Positions 25,314 through 32,349 of a stretch of 64,000 nt of DNA are shown here, in pieces. The stretch comes from Cellulomonas carbonis (GTDB taxonomy: Bacteria; Actinomycetota; Actinomycetes; Actinomycetales; Cellulomonadaceae). Position 1 is the first letter of the stretch. Every line of letters begins with the position of its first letter. The position numbers and the translations under genes are program-made. Under the pieces are notes generated by a model. It was not told where the DNA came from and ran no database searches. It saw only the letters and a program-made list of their open reading frames with translations. The stretch spans positions 496,001-560,000 of the forward strand of contig NZ_BMEB01000002.1 in the NCBI RefSeq assembly GCF_014636275.1, read 5' to 3'.

Positions 25314-26678
25314 ATGGACCCGGAGGACGCGGGCGCGGTCCGGTCGACCGAGGCCGACACGGCGGGCCTGATCGCCGTGGGTGACCTCCTCGGCCGCCCC
25401 GCCGACGGCGTCCAGGACGAGCAGGGCGCGGGCCCGGACGCGCCGTGGCCGACGGCCGCGCTGGAGCTCGCGACCGCGCACGAGGAGCTGCGCGCGGCGG
25501 ACGAGAGGCTGCGCGCGCAGCAGGAGCAGATCGCGGCGCTCGCGGCCGAGCGCGACGCCGGTCAGCGCCACCAGAACTGGCTCGCGTCCGTCCTCCCGGT
25601 GCCGGTCGTGACGACGGACCGCTCCGGATCGCTCGTCGCGGCCAACGCGGCCGCAGCCGGGTACCTCGGCGTGTCCGTGGTGCAGCTGCTGCGCAAGCCG
25701 CTCCAGGCGTTCGTCGCACCGTCCGCGCGCGGCGCGGTACGGACCGCGCTCGCCGCCGCGGGGCCCGAGCCCGAACGGCTCACCACGACCCTCGTCCCGC
25801 GGCACGGGATCGCGGAGGACGTGACGCTCGCCGTGACGGCTCCCGCTCGGGACCGGGTCACGTGGACCCTCCTGCCCACGGCGACCCAGGCGGCTCTCTC
25901 GACATCCCGCGTGCTCGACCTCGTCTCCGCGTTCGCGGACCTGTCCCAGGCGCGGTCCGAGACGGGCCTGTCGACCGAGCTCCTCGGCCGCATGGCGCAG
26001 GCGACCCTCGTGGCGCAGCCCGCCGCGTCGGCGGTCTCGCTCGAGCTCGGGTCGCCGCTGCAGCCGGAGATGGTGGCGTCCACGGGGGCGTCGGCCGCGC
26101 ACGTCGACGGCCTCCAGCTGATGGCCGGCGAGGGTCCGTGCGCCCAGGCGCACGCGACCGTCGAGACGGTCGTCAGCGGGGCGCTGTGGCGCGACCCGCG
26201 GTGGCCGCGCCTCGCCGAGCGGCTGTCGCCCGACGACGCGGCGTCGTGCCTCGCCGTACCGGTGGTCGCCGAGGACGGGGTGCTCGGCGTGCTCAACTCG
26301 TACAGCAGCACGCCGGACGCGTTCGGCGCGGTGGATGTGCACGTCGGCGAGCTGCTCGGCCACACCGTCGGCGCCGTCCTGACGAGCCTGCGTCAGCAGG
26401 AGCAGCTGCAGACGCTCACGGAGCAGCTCAACACCGCGCTCGAGTCGCGTGCTGTCATCGACCAGGCCAAGGGCATCGTCATGGCGCGCCGAAGGTGCTC
26501 GAGCGACGAGGCGTTCGAGCACCTCGCGCGGCTCAGCCAGCAGCGCAACGTGAAGCTTCGCGAGGTCGCGCGGCTGATCGTCGACCAGACCGTCCGGTCG
26601 GGGGACGCGAGACCTGGACCGGCCGACGCCGCCGGGGCCTCGTCGACGCCGGGTGGGGCGCCCTCCCGGGGCGTGTGA
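25314..26678 (+). CDS. PAS-GAF-ANTAR antiterminator protein
   Basis: The protein has 454 residues. An N-terminal coiled-coil (residues about 40-80: ALELATAHEELRAADERLRA) leads into a PAS domain (about 85-200: WLASVLPVPVVTTDRSGSLV). A GAF domain follows (about 225-365: LSTELLGRMAQATLVAQPAA, GEGPCAQA, CLAVPVV). The ANTAR domain at about 375-430 is a textbook one: ALESRAVIDQAKGIVMARRR, then DEAFEHLARLSQQRNVKLRE. It should bind RNA hairpins and respond to a signal through PAS and GAF. ATG 25314 has GGGAAGGGG upstream. It lies downstream of the shorter GAF-ANTAR gene and just before tRNA-Ser. Confidence 0.9.
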   Translation: MDPEDAGAVRSTEADTAGLIAVGDLLGRPADGVQDEQGAGPDAPWPTAALELATAHEELRAADERLRAQQEQIAALAAERDAGQRHQNWLASVLPVPVVTTDRSGSLVAANAAAAGYLGVSVVQLLRKPLQAFVAPSARGAVRTALAAAGPEPERLTTTLVPRHGIAEDVTLAVTAPARDRVTWTLLPTATQAALSTSRVLDLVSAFADLSQARSETGLSTELLGRMAQATLVAQPAASAVSLELGSPLQPEMVASTGASAAHVDGLQLMAGEGPCAQAHATVETVVSGALWRDPRWPRLAERLSPDDAASCLAVPVVAEDGVLGVLNSYSSTPDAFGAVDVHVGELLGHTVGAVLTSLRQQEQLQTLTEQLNTALESRAVIDQAKGIVMARRRCSSDEAFEHLARLSQQRNVKLREVARLIVDQTVRSGDARPGPADAAGASSTPGGAPSRGV

Positions 26679-26735
26679 GGCGAGACGCCGCGTCACCACT
26701 GGCACAATGGGCGCCGCGTCCGGCAGCGGGCGCCG

Positions 26736-26825
26736 GGAGGGCTGGCTGAGCGGCCGAAAGCGACGGTCTTGAAAACCGTTGGTGCGGTGACCCCGTACCC
26801 AAGGGTTCGAATCCCTTGCCCTCCG
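26736..26825 (+). tRNA. tRNA-Ser (anticodon UGA)
   Basis: The acceptor stem GGAGGGC at 26736-26742 pairs with GCCCTCC at 26818-26824, with G as discriminator. The anticodon stem ACGGT/ACCGT encloses the loop CTTGAAA with TGA at 26770-26772. A long variable arm and T-arm AAGGG-TTCGAAT-CCCTT confirm a class II serine tRNA reading UCA. Confidence 0.97.
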
Positions 26826-26888
26826 CCCCGTCCGTCCCGCACACCCGTCCCGCACACCCGACCCGGCCTCGTGCCGACGTCTGGACGT

Positions 26889-26904
26889 CTGTGACCGGTC
26901 ACAG
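26889..26904. promoter_or_regulatory. 16-bp palindromic operator upstream of secreted esterase
   Basis: CTGTGACCGGTCACAG is a perfect palindrome 118 bases before the esterase start. The half-site TGTGA/TCACA is that of Crp/Fnr-type regulators, but with a four-base rather than six-base spacer. A further inverted repeat (GGGACCG and CGGTCCC, 26958-26979) lies closer to the gene and encloses another CACAG. Confidence 0.5.
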
Positions 26905-27022
26905 GTAGCGTCGCGACATCCGGTGCATCGCGGACGCGTGGTGCGCCGGTCTCTGGGACCGTTCACAGACGAGCGGTCCCATGCCGCCCCGGCGGCACGA
27001 CCCGACGACGAAGTGGGTGCTC

Positions 27023-29080
27023 ATGACATCGCCATCCCCTCTGCGACCTCCGCTCCGACCGGTCCGCCCCCCGCTGCGCACGCTGGCGTGCCTCGCCGCG
27101 GCGGGCGCGCTGCTCGCCGCACCCGTGGCCGCCTCGGCTGCGCCGCCCGCGCCGACGGCAACGGCCTCGACCAGCACGGCCTCGACCAGCACGGCCTCGA
27201 CCAGCACGGCGTCGACGACCGCGGCCACCGTCGCGCTCGACCTCGCGGGCACGTGGCGGTTCGCGCTCGGCGACGACCTCGCGTGGGCGGACCCCGCCTT
27301 CGACGACTCGTCCTGGACCACCGTCCAGGTGCCGGAGGTCGACGGCGCACCGCAGTTCACCGGGTACGACGGCTTCGGCTGGTACCGCCTCACGTTCGAC
27401 CTCCCGGCCGACGCCGCGGGCGCGAACCTCGTCGCGTCGCTCGGCTTCATCGACGACGTCGACGAGGCGTACCTCAACGGCGTGCGCATCGGCGGGTCGG
27501 GCTCGCTCCCGCCCGACGCGGAGAGCCAGTGGTTCGAGCAGCGGCTCTACCCGGTCCCGGCGGACGCCCCCGTGTTCGGCGGCACCAACACGCTCGCGGT
27601 GCGCGTGCTCGACATGTCGGGCGACGGCGGCTGGTACAAGGGCCCGATCGGGCTGTACTCGAAGGACGCGCTGCGCGCGGAGGTCCACGGGATCACCGGT
27701 CCGCTCGCGGACGCGGCGACGACCGCGTGGGTCACCGACCTGCTCGCGACGCAGGCCGACGCGCTCGCCGCGGGCGACGTCGACGCCTACCTGCGGACCC
27801 TCAGCCCCGACTACGTCCACGACGGGCACGACGTCGACCGCCGGGCGCGCGAGCTGCGCGCGTGGGTCGAGCGCGCCGGCTCCCTCACGCTCACCGACGG
27901 CGAGGTCGAGGTCGTCGAGAGCTCGGACGGGCGGCTCCTGGTCGACACGAACCGGACGATCACCGGGACGGTCGCGGGGGAGACGGTCACCTTCCAGCCG
28001 ACGACGCAGGAGTTCCTCGTCCTGGACCGCGCGACGCGCACCGAGCTCGGCAACCAGTCCCGGTTCTTCCGCGACGCGGTCGAGTCGCAGCTCGAGGGCG
28101 CCTCGCGCGAGTACGTGACGTACCTGCCGCCGTCGTACTACGACGAGCCCAACCGCGAGTACCCCGTCGTCTACCTGCTGCACGGCGTCAACGGCGGCAG
28201 CCGCGAGTGGGAGCCGCGCGACTTCGGGTCCGTGCTCGACGGGCTCTACACCTCGGGCGGTCTCGAGGAGTCGATCGTCGTCATGCCCGACGGCGAGTCG
28301 CTCTGGTACGTCGACCACGAGGGCGGGACGCCGTGGCGGAGCATGTTCCTCACCGAGCTGGTGCCGCAGGTCGACGCCGAGTACCGCACGCTCGACGGCC
28401 GCGAGTTCCGTGGGCTCAGCGGGGTCTCGATGGGCGGCTTCGGCGCGTGGTCGATCGGCCTCGCCCACCCCGAGCTGTTCTCGTCCCTCGCGTCGCACAT
28501 GGGTGCGCTCAACCTCGCTCCCGCGATGCTCGGCATCACGTCGCCCGGCGGCCCCGCGGGGCAGTCGCCGTCGCCGCTCGCCGAGGTCACGCGCATGACG
28601 CCCGAGGAGCTCTCGGTGCACGAGTACTTCCTCGACGCGTGCGAGGAGGACGAGTACCGCTTCGACGGCGCCGTCCGGGCGATCGACGGGATCCTCACGG
28701 CCAAGGGCGTCGAGCACACGGCGGTGGTGTACCCCGAGGGTCGGCACAACGACGACTGCTGGCTCCCGCGCGTCGGCGACTCGTTCGGCCTGCACTCGGA
28801 GGCGGTCCGCGCGGCGCTCGCGGCCGACACGACCGCCCCTGTCGTCGACGTCGTGCTCGACGAGGACTCCCGCACCGTGACGCTCGACGTGGACGACGAC
28901 TCGGGAATCGCTCGCGTCGAGTACGCGCTCAACCGCAACGACGGTCGGTACACGACGTGGACCGGGCCCGTCGAGGTCGGCCACCGCGCCGTGACGGTGC
29001 GCGTGCGCGTCGTCGACGTCGCGGGCAACGTCACGGAGGTCGCGGAGCGGTTCCTCCCGCCGCGCGGCCCGCGCAGCTGA
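27023..29080 (+). CDS. Secreted esterase with jelly-roll and NTF2-like domains
   Basis: This 685-residue protein has a signal peptide (residues 1-36, ending AASAAPP) and a Ser/Thr-Ala repeat linker. It has a beta-galactosidase-type jelly-roll domain (about 70-215: AGTWRFALGDDLAWADPAFD, then NTLAVRVLDMSGDGGWYKGP) and an NTF2/SnoaL-like segment (about 228-340). An alpha/beta-hydrolase of the putative-esterase (feruloyl/S-formylglutathione hydrolase-like) type follows, with the nucleophile in GVSMGG (Ser469) and a candidate catalytic His575 in GRHND. The end looks like a beta-sandwich (Ig-like) domain. A feruloyl or acetyl-xylan esterase role would fit a plant-wall degrader with the nearby xylanase, but the substrate is inferred. 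ATG 27023 is chosen as the start nearest the signal peptide. Confidence 0.78.
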   Translation: MTSPSPLRPPLRPVRPPLRTLACLAAAGALLAAPVAASAAPPAPTATASTSTASTSTASTSTASTTAATVALDLAGTWRFALGDDLAWADPAFDDSSWTTVQVPEVDGAPQFTGYDGFGWYRLTFDLPADAAGANLVASLGFIDDVDEAYLNGVRIGGSGSLPPDAESQWFEQRLYPVPADAPVFGGTNTLAVRVLDMSGDGGWYKGPIGLYSKDALRAEVHGITGPLADAATTAWVTDLLATQADALAAGDVDAYLRTLSPDYVHDGHDVDRRARELRAWVERAGSLTLTDGEVEVVESSDGRLLVDTNRTITGTVAGETVTFQPTTQEFLVLDRATRTELGNQSRFFRDAVESQLEGASREYVTYLPPSYYDEPNREYPVVYLLHGVNGGSREWEPRDFGSVLDGLYTSGGLEESIVVMPDGESLWYVDHEGGTPWRSMFLTELVPQVDAEYRTLDGREFRGLSGVSMGGFGAWSIGLAHPELFSSLASHMGALNLAPAMLGITSPGGPAGQSPSPLAEVTRMTPEELSVHEYFLDACEEDEYRFDGAVRAIDGILTAKGVEHTAVVYPEGRHNDDCWLPRVGDSFGLHSEAVRAALAADTTAPVVDVVLDEDSRTVTLDVDDDSGIARVEYALNRNDGRYTTWTGPVEVGHRAVTVRVRVVDVAGNVTEVAERFLPPRGPRS
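27161..27205 (+). repeat. 15-bp tandem repeat, three units, in esterase linker
   Basis: Three copies of ACGGCCTCGACCAGC, followed by a diverged fourth, encode the TASTS linker repeats after the signal peptide of the secreted esterase. The unit length keeps the reading frame. Confidence 0.9.
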
Positions 29081-29084
29081 GGAC

Positions 29085-29124
29085 GCCGGGCGGGGCGTCC
29101 GGCATCTCCGGCGCCCCGCCCGGC
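29085..29124 (+). terminator. Strong hairpin terminator after esterase
   Basis: A 13-bp arm (GCCGGGCGGGGCG at 29085-29097) pairs with 29112-29124 across a 14-base loop, five bases after the esterase stop. Confidence 0.75.
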
Positions 29125-29226
29125 CGTCACCCGACCCCTCGCGCTGCCCCGCCCGGTCGTCCCTCGATCGGGCGGGGTCGTGTCGCTCGGCGAGCGCCGA
29201 CGGCCGACCGCTGCCACAGTGGCCGC

Positions 29227-30000
29227 ATGATCAACCGAGGAGCGCGCGCAGCGGCGGACAACCCGGTCGTCACGAAGGGCTGGCGGCTCGGCCACGCCGC
29301 GAACGGCGTGGTCCACGTGCTCATCGGCTGGATCGCGCTCCAGGTCGCCTTCGGCAGCGGCGGGGGTGAGCAGGCGAGCGCCTCGGGTGCGCTCCAGACG
29401 CTCGCCGGGACGCCCGGCGGCGCGGTGCTGCTGTGGATCGCGCTCGTCGGCTTCGCGCTCCTCGGTTTCTGGGAGATCGTCTCCGCGGTCCTCGGCACCG
29501 ACACCAAGGACCGCGTCAAGGACGGCGCCAAGGGCGTCGCGCACCTGGTGCTCGCGGGCCTCACGCTCCAGGTCGTGACCGGTTCGGGCGGCGGTGGCGG
29601 GGGCACGCAGAGCATGACGGCGCAGCTCATGGCCCAGCCGGCCGGGCGGGTGCTCGTGGCGCTCGTCGGCCTCGGCGCGATCGCCGTCGGTGGCTACCAC
29701 CTCGTCAAGGGGTGGCGCAAGAAGTTCCTCCGCGACCTGCGCGAGACGCCGCCGTCGTGGGTCGTCCACGCGGGACGCGCGGGCTACGTCGCCCGCGGTG
29801 TCGCCGTGATCATCCTCGGCGGGCTCTTCGTCGCGGCCGCGGCCGCCGCCGACCCCGAGCGGGCGGAGGGCCTCGACGGCGCGCTGATGACCCTCCGGGA
29901 GGCGCCGTTCGGCAAGGTGCTGCTCGCGCTCGTCGCCCTCGGGTTCGTCGCGTTCGGCGTCTACTCGTTCGGCCGCGCCAGGTACGCGCGCGGCGTCTGA
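29227..30000 (+). CDS. DUF1206 membrane protein
   Basis: The protein has 257 residues and three repeats, each with a pair of membrane helices, giving six spans. Each repeat begins with a Gly-rich phrase of the form (R/A)xGxxAxGVVHxLIG (WRLGHAANGVVHVLIGWIAL; GAKGVAHLVLAGLTLQVV; RAGYVARGVAVIILGGLFV), the DUF1206 signature. The biochemical role is unknown. ATG 29227 is preceded by a weak ribosome-binding site; about 150 bases upstream hold the esterase terminator. It stands alone between the esterase and thrE genes on the same strand, and may have its own promoter. Confidence 0.88.
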   Translation: MINRGARAAADNPVVTKGWRLGHAANGVVHVLIGWIALQVAFGSGGGEQASASGALQTLAGTPGGAVLLWIALVGFALLGFWEIVSAVLGTDTKDRVKDGAKGVAHLVLAGLTLQVVTGSGGGGGGTQSMTAQLMAQPAGRVLVALVGLGAIAVGGYHLVKGWRKKFLRDLRETPPSWVVHAGRAGYVARGVAVIILGGLFVAAAAAADPERAEGLDGALMTLREAPFGKVLLALVALGFVAFGVYSFGRARYARGV

Positions 30001-30165
30001 CGCGTCGTCGTCGGCCGGTCGCGGGCCGGCGCGGCCCGGCTCCCGGACGTCCGTCCCTGAACCGGGGCGGGACGGATGGCTACCCTGGCGCCGTTCACAC
30101 CGCCGTGGTCGCGCACCCGGCGGGGACGGGCCGCCGCGACCGGACCGCCGACGAGGAAGGCCGCC

Positions 30166-31428
30166 ATGCCGATCCGTGAGGACGACCTCGAGCCGGTCGA
30201 GCTGATCCGCCAGTCGGGGGCGATCCTCCGCGTCGGCAAGGCGATGCTGTCGTCGGGCACGGGCAGCTACCGCGTGAAGACCGCGATGCAGCAGGTCGCC
30301 CAGGCCCTCGGCCTGGACCGGCACCAGGCGCACGTGACGCTCACCGAGATCACGGCGACGTCCCACCGCGGGCCGATCTTCCGGACCGAGGTCGCCGAGG
30401 TGCGGTCGATCGGCGTCAACGCGCACCGCCTCCAGGAGCTCACCCACCTCGCGAACGGCCTCCGCCCCGGGGCGACGGTCGACCAGGTCAACGCCGAGCT
30501 CGACCGCATCGAGGCGCTCCGGCCGCTGTACCCGCCGGTCCTCAACGCACTGTTCGCGGCCGTCGCGTGCGCGGCGTTCGCGTTCCTCAACAACGGCGGC
30601 GTGATCGAGGTCGTGGGCGTCCTGCTGGCGGCGGGCGCCGGGCAGGCCGTGCGTCGGTACTTCCTGCACCGGCACGTCAACCAGTTCGCGGTCACCGGCC
30701 TCGCGGCCGCGGTCGCGGTGCTCGTCTACCTGGGCTTCGTGCAGGGCCTCGACGCGCTCGGCGGGGTCGGGCAGGGCCACGAGGCCGGGTACATCTCCGC
30801 GGTGCTGTTCCTCGTCCCGGGCTTCGCGCTCGTCACGGGCGCGCTCGACCTCGCGAAGTTCGACTTCTCGGCGGGGGTGGCGCGCGAGGTGTACGCGCTG
30901 GTCGTGCTGCTCGCGGCAGGGATCAGCGTGTGGGCCGTCTCGTGGATCACGGGGTTCGCACCCGACCCTGCGGCGGCGCTCGCGATCCCGCCGCTCGTCG
31001 AGCTCCTGCTCCGGCTCCTCGCGAGCTTCCTCGGGGTCCTCGGCTTCGCGCTCCTGTTCAACTCGCCGGTGCGCATGGCGCTCGCGGCCGCGGTGATCGG
31101 CATGGTCGCGAACACCCTGCGGCTCGAGCTCGCGGACCTCGGGATGGCGGTGCAGGCGGCGACGATGGTCGCGACGCTCGTCGTCGGCGTCATGGCGGCC
31201 GGCGTCGCGCCCCGCATGCGCCTACCCCGCATCACGCTCTCCGTGCCGGCCGTGGTGATCATGGTGCCGGGGGCCGCGGTGTACCGGGCGTTCGTCAGCC
31301 TCAACAACGGCGACGCCGACGTCGCGGTCACCGCGGGCGTGCAGGCGGTGTTCGTCGTCATCTCGATCGCCTTCGGCCTCGCGGCGGCGCGCATCCTGAC
31401 CGACCGCGCGTGGGGCTTCGAGCGCTGA
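30166..31428 (+). CDS. thrE: Threonine/serine exporter ThrE
   Basis: The protein has 420 residues, close to the usual ThrE length in actinobacteria. The N-terminal half is the conserved cytoplasmic/early-membrane domain (LSSGTGSYRVKTAMQQVAQA, later FRTEVAEVRSIGVNAHRL). The rest holds about ten hydrophobic spans, including the VPGFALVTGALDLA and VPGAAVYRAFVSLNNGD motifs of the two exporter domains. ThrE is a proton-driven exporter of threonine and serine across the inner membrane. ATG 30166 has GAGGAAGG seven bases upstream, clearly better than the upstream ATG at 30076. It is followed by tRNA-Ser(GCU) 149 bases downstream. Confidence 0.93.
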   Translation: MPIREDDLEPVELIRQSGAILRVGKAMLSSGTGSYRVKTAMQQVAQALGLDRHQAHVTLTEITATSHRGPIFRTEVAEVRSIGVNAHRLQELTHLANGLRPGATVDQVNAELDRIEALRPLYPPVLNALFAAVACAAFAFLNNGGVIEVVGVLLAAGAGQAVRRYFLHRHVNQFAVTGLAAAVAVLVYLGFVQGLDALGGVGQGHEAGYISAVLFLVPGFALVTGALDLAKFDFSAGVAREVYALVVLLAAGISVWAVSWITGFAPDPAAALAIPPLVELLLRLLASFLGVLGFALLFNSPVRMALAAAVIGMVANTLRLELADLGMAVQAATMVATLVVGVMAAGVAPRMRLPRITLSVPAVVIMVPGAAVYRAFVSLNNGDADVAVTAGVQAVFVVISIAFGLAAARILTDRAWGFER

Positions 31429-31576
31429 GTCCGGCACCGGGCCGGGCGACCGGCCGGGTGCCTGGCCGGGCGCCGGGCGGGGGTCGTGGCCGGGTGCCCA
31501 GCCGGGGCCGACGACGGCGCGCCGACGCTTTGCCGTGCGGTCACGGCGCCGGGTAGCCTGACCGCTGCATCACCTT

Positions 31577-31667
31577 GGAGACGTCGCATAGTCAGGTCTA
31601 GTGCGCGGCCCTGCTAAGGCCGTGAAGGGGTCACACCCTTCCGTGGGTTCAAATCCCACCGTCTCCG
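31577..31667 (+). tRNA. tRNA-Ser (anticodon GCU)
   Basis: The acceptor stem GGAGACG at 31577-31583 pairs with CGTCTCC ending at 31666, with G as discriminator. The anticodon stem CGGCC/GGCCG encloses CTGCTAA with GCT at 31613-31615. The large variable arm and T-arm GTGGG-TTCAAAT-CCCAC identify a class II serine tRNA reading AGC/AGU. Confidence 0.97.
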
Positions 31668-31787
31668 CCCAGCTCCTCGCCCCCGAGGTCCGGCCGCTCG
31701 CGGCCGACCGTTGAGCGTCCGTACCCCCCCGGCGTAGCCTCGACGTGCCGACCAGTCGACGGTCGCCTGGTCCGCGCTGGAGGCACC

Positions 31788-32174
31788 ATGCTCTCCGACC
31801 ATGCCGCGATGCCCGTCGTCGCCGTGAGCGACGTCGACCGGGCCCGCCGCTTCTACGAGGAGACCCTCGGGCTGACGCCGGCAAGCGACATCCCCGACGG
31901 TCTGCTCTTCCGGGCCGGGGGCGTCCAGCTCCTGGTCTACCGGTCCGAGTACGCGGGCACCAACAAGGCGACGGCTGTCTCGTTCGACGTGCCCGAGGGG
32001 TCGTTCGACGCCGAGGTCGCGGACCTCCGCGGGCGCGGGGTCACCTTCCAGGAGTACGACCTGGAGGGCGTCACGTGGTCCGACGGCGTCGCCTCGATGG
32101 ACGGGATGCGCGCGGCGTGGTTCGAGGACCCCGACGGCAACATCCTCAACATCTCGACGTCGACGGCGTCGTAG
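31788..32174 (+). CDS. VOC superfamily (glyoxalase-like) protein
   Basis: The protein has 128 residues and two beta-alpha-beta-beta-beta repeats of the vicinal-oxygen-chelate fold. The first is AMPVVAVSDVDRARRFYEET, then LGLTP; the second ends AAWFEDPDGNILNIS, the usual FxDPDGN closing strand. VOC proteins may be glyoxalases, dioxygenases or bleomycin-type binding proteins; the substrate cannot be told from sequence. ATG 31788 is chosen. The gene stands alone downstream of tRNA-Ser and is followed by a strong hairpin at 32194-32226. Confidence 0.88.
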   Translation: MLSDHAAMPVVAVSDVDRARRFYEETLGLTPASDIPDGLLFRAGGVQLLVYRSEYAGTNKATAVSFDVPEGSFDAEVADLRGRGVTFQEYDLEGVTWSDGVASMDGMRAAWFEDPDGNILNISTSTAS

Positions 32175-32193
32175 GCGGCCCGGTCCGGCGGCA

Positions 32194-32226
32194 CGGTGCG
32201 GGCCGGTCGGCGCCCGGCCCGCACCG
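32194..32226 (+). terminator. Hairpin terminator after VOC gene
   Basis: CGGTGCGGGCCGG at 32194-32206 pairs with CCGGCCCGCACCG at 32214-32226 (13 bp, seven-base loop), 20 bases after the VOC stop. Confidence 0.75.
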
Positions 32227-32251
32227 GGGCGCCTCGCCCCTCGATCGGCGT

Positions 32252-32267
32252 AGTGACGCAGGTCACA
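32252..32267. promoter_or_regulatory. Candidate Crp/GlxR-type operator
   Basis: AGTGACGCAGGTCACA matches TGTGA-N6-TCACA at all but the first base. It lies about 85 bases before the secreted propeller gene at 32350. Actinobacterial Crp/GlxR sites have this form and often control secreted or carbon-use genes. Confidence 0.45.
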
Positions 32268-32349
32268 TTTGCCCCGTATCGTCCGAAAGGTCCGTACGTC
32301 GGTAGCGGGGGCCGGGGGCGCTGCTCCTGATCGCACCAGGAGAACTGCC

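Noticed and set aside
32253..32266. Terminator hairpin
   Set aside because: GTGAC/GTCAC arms are only five bases; the match to a Crp-type operator explains it better.
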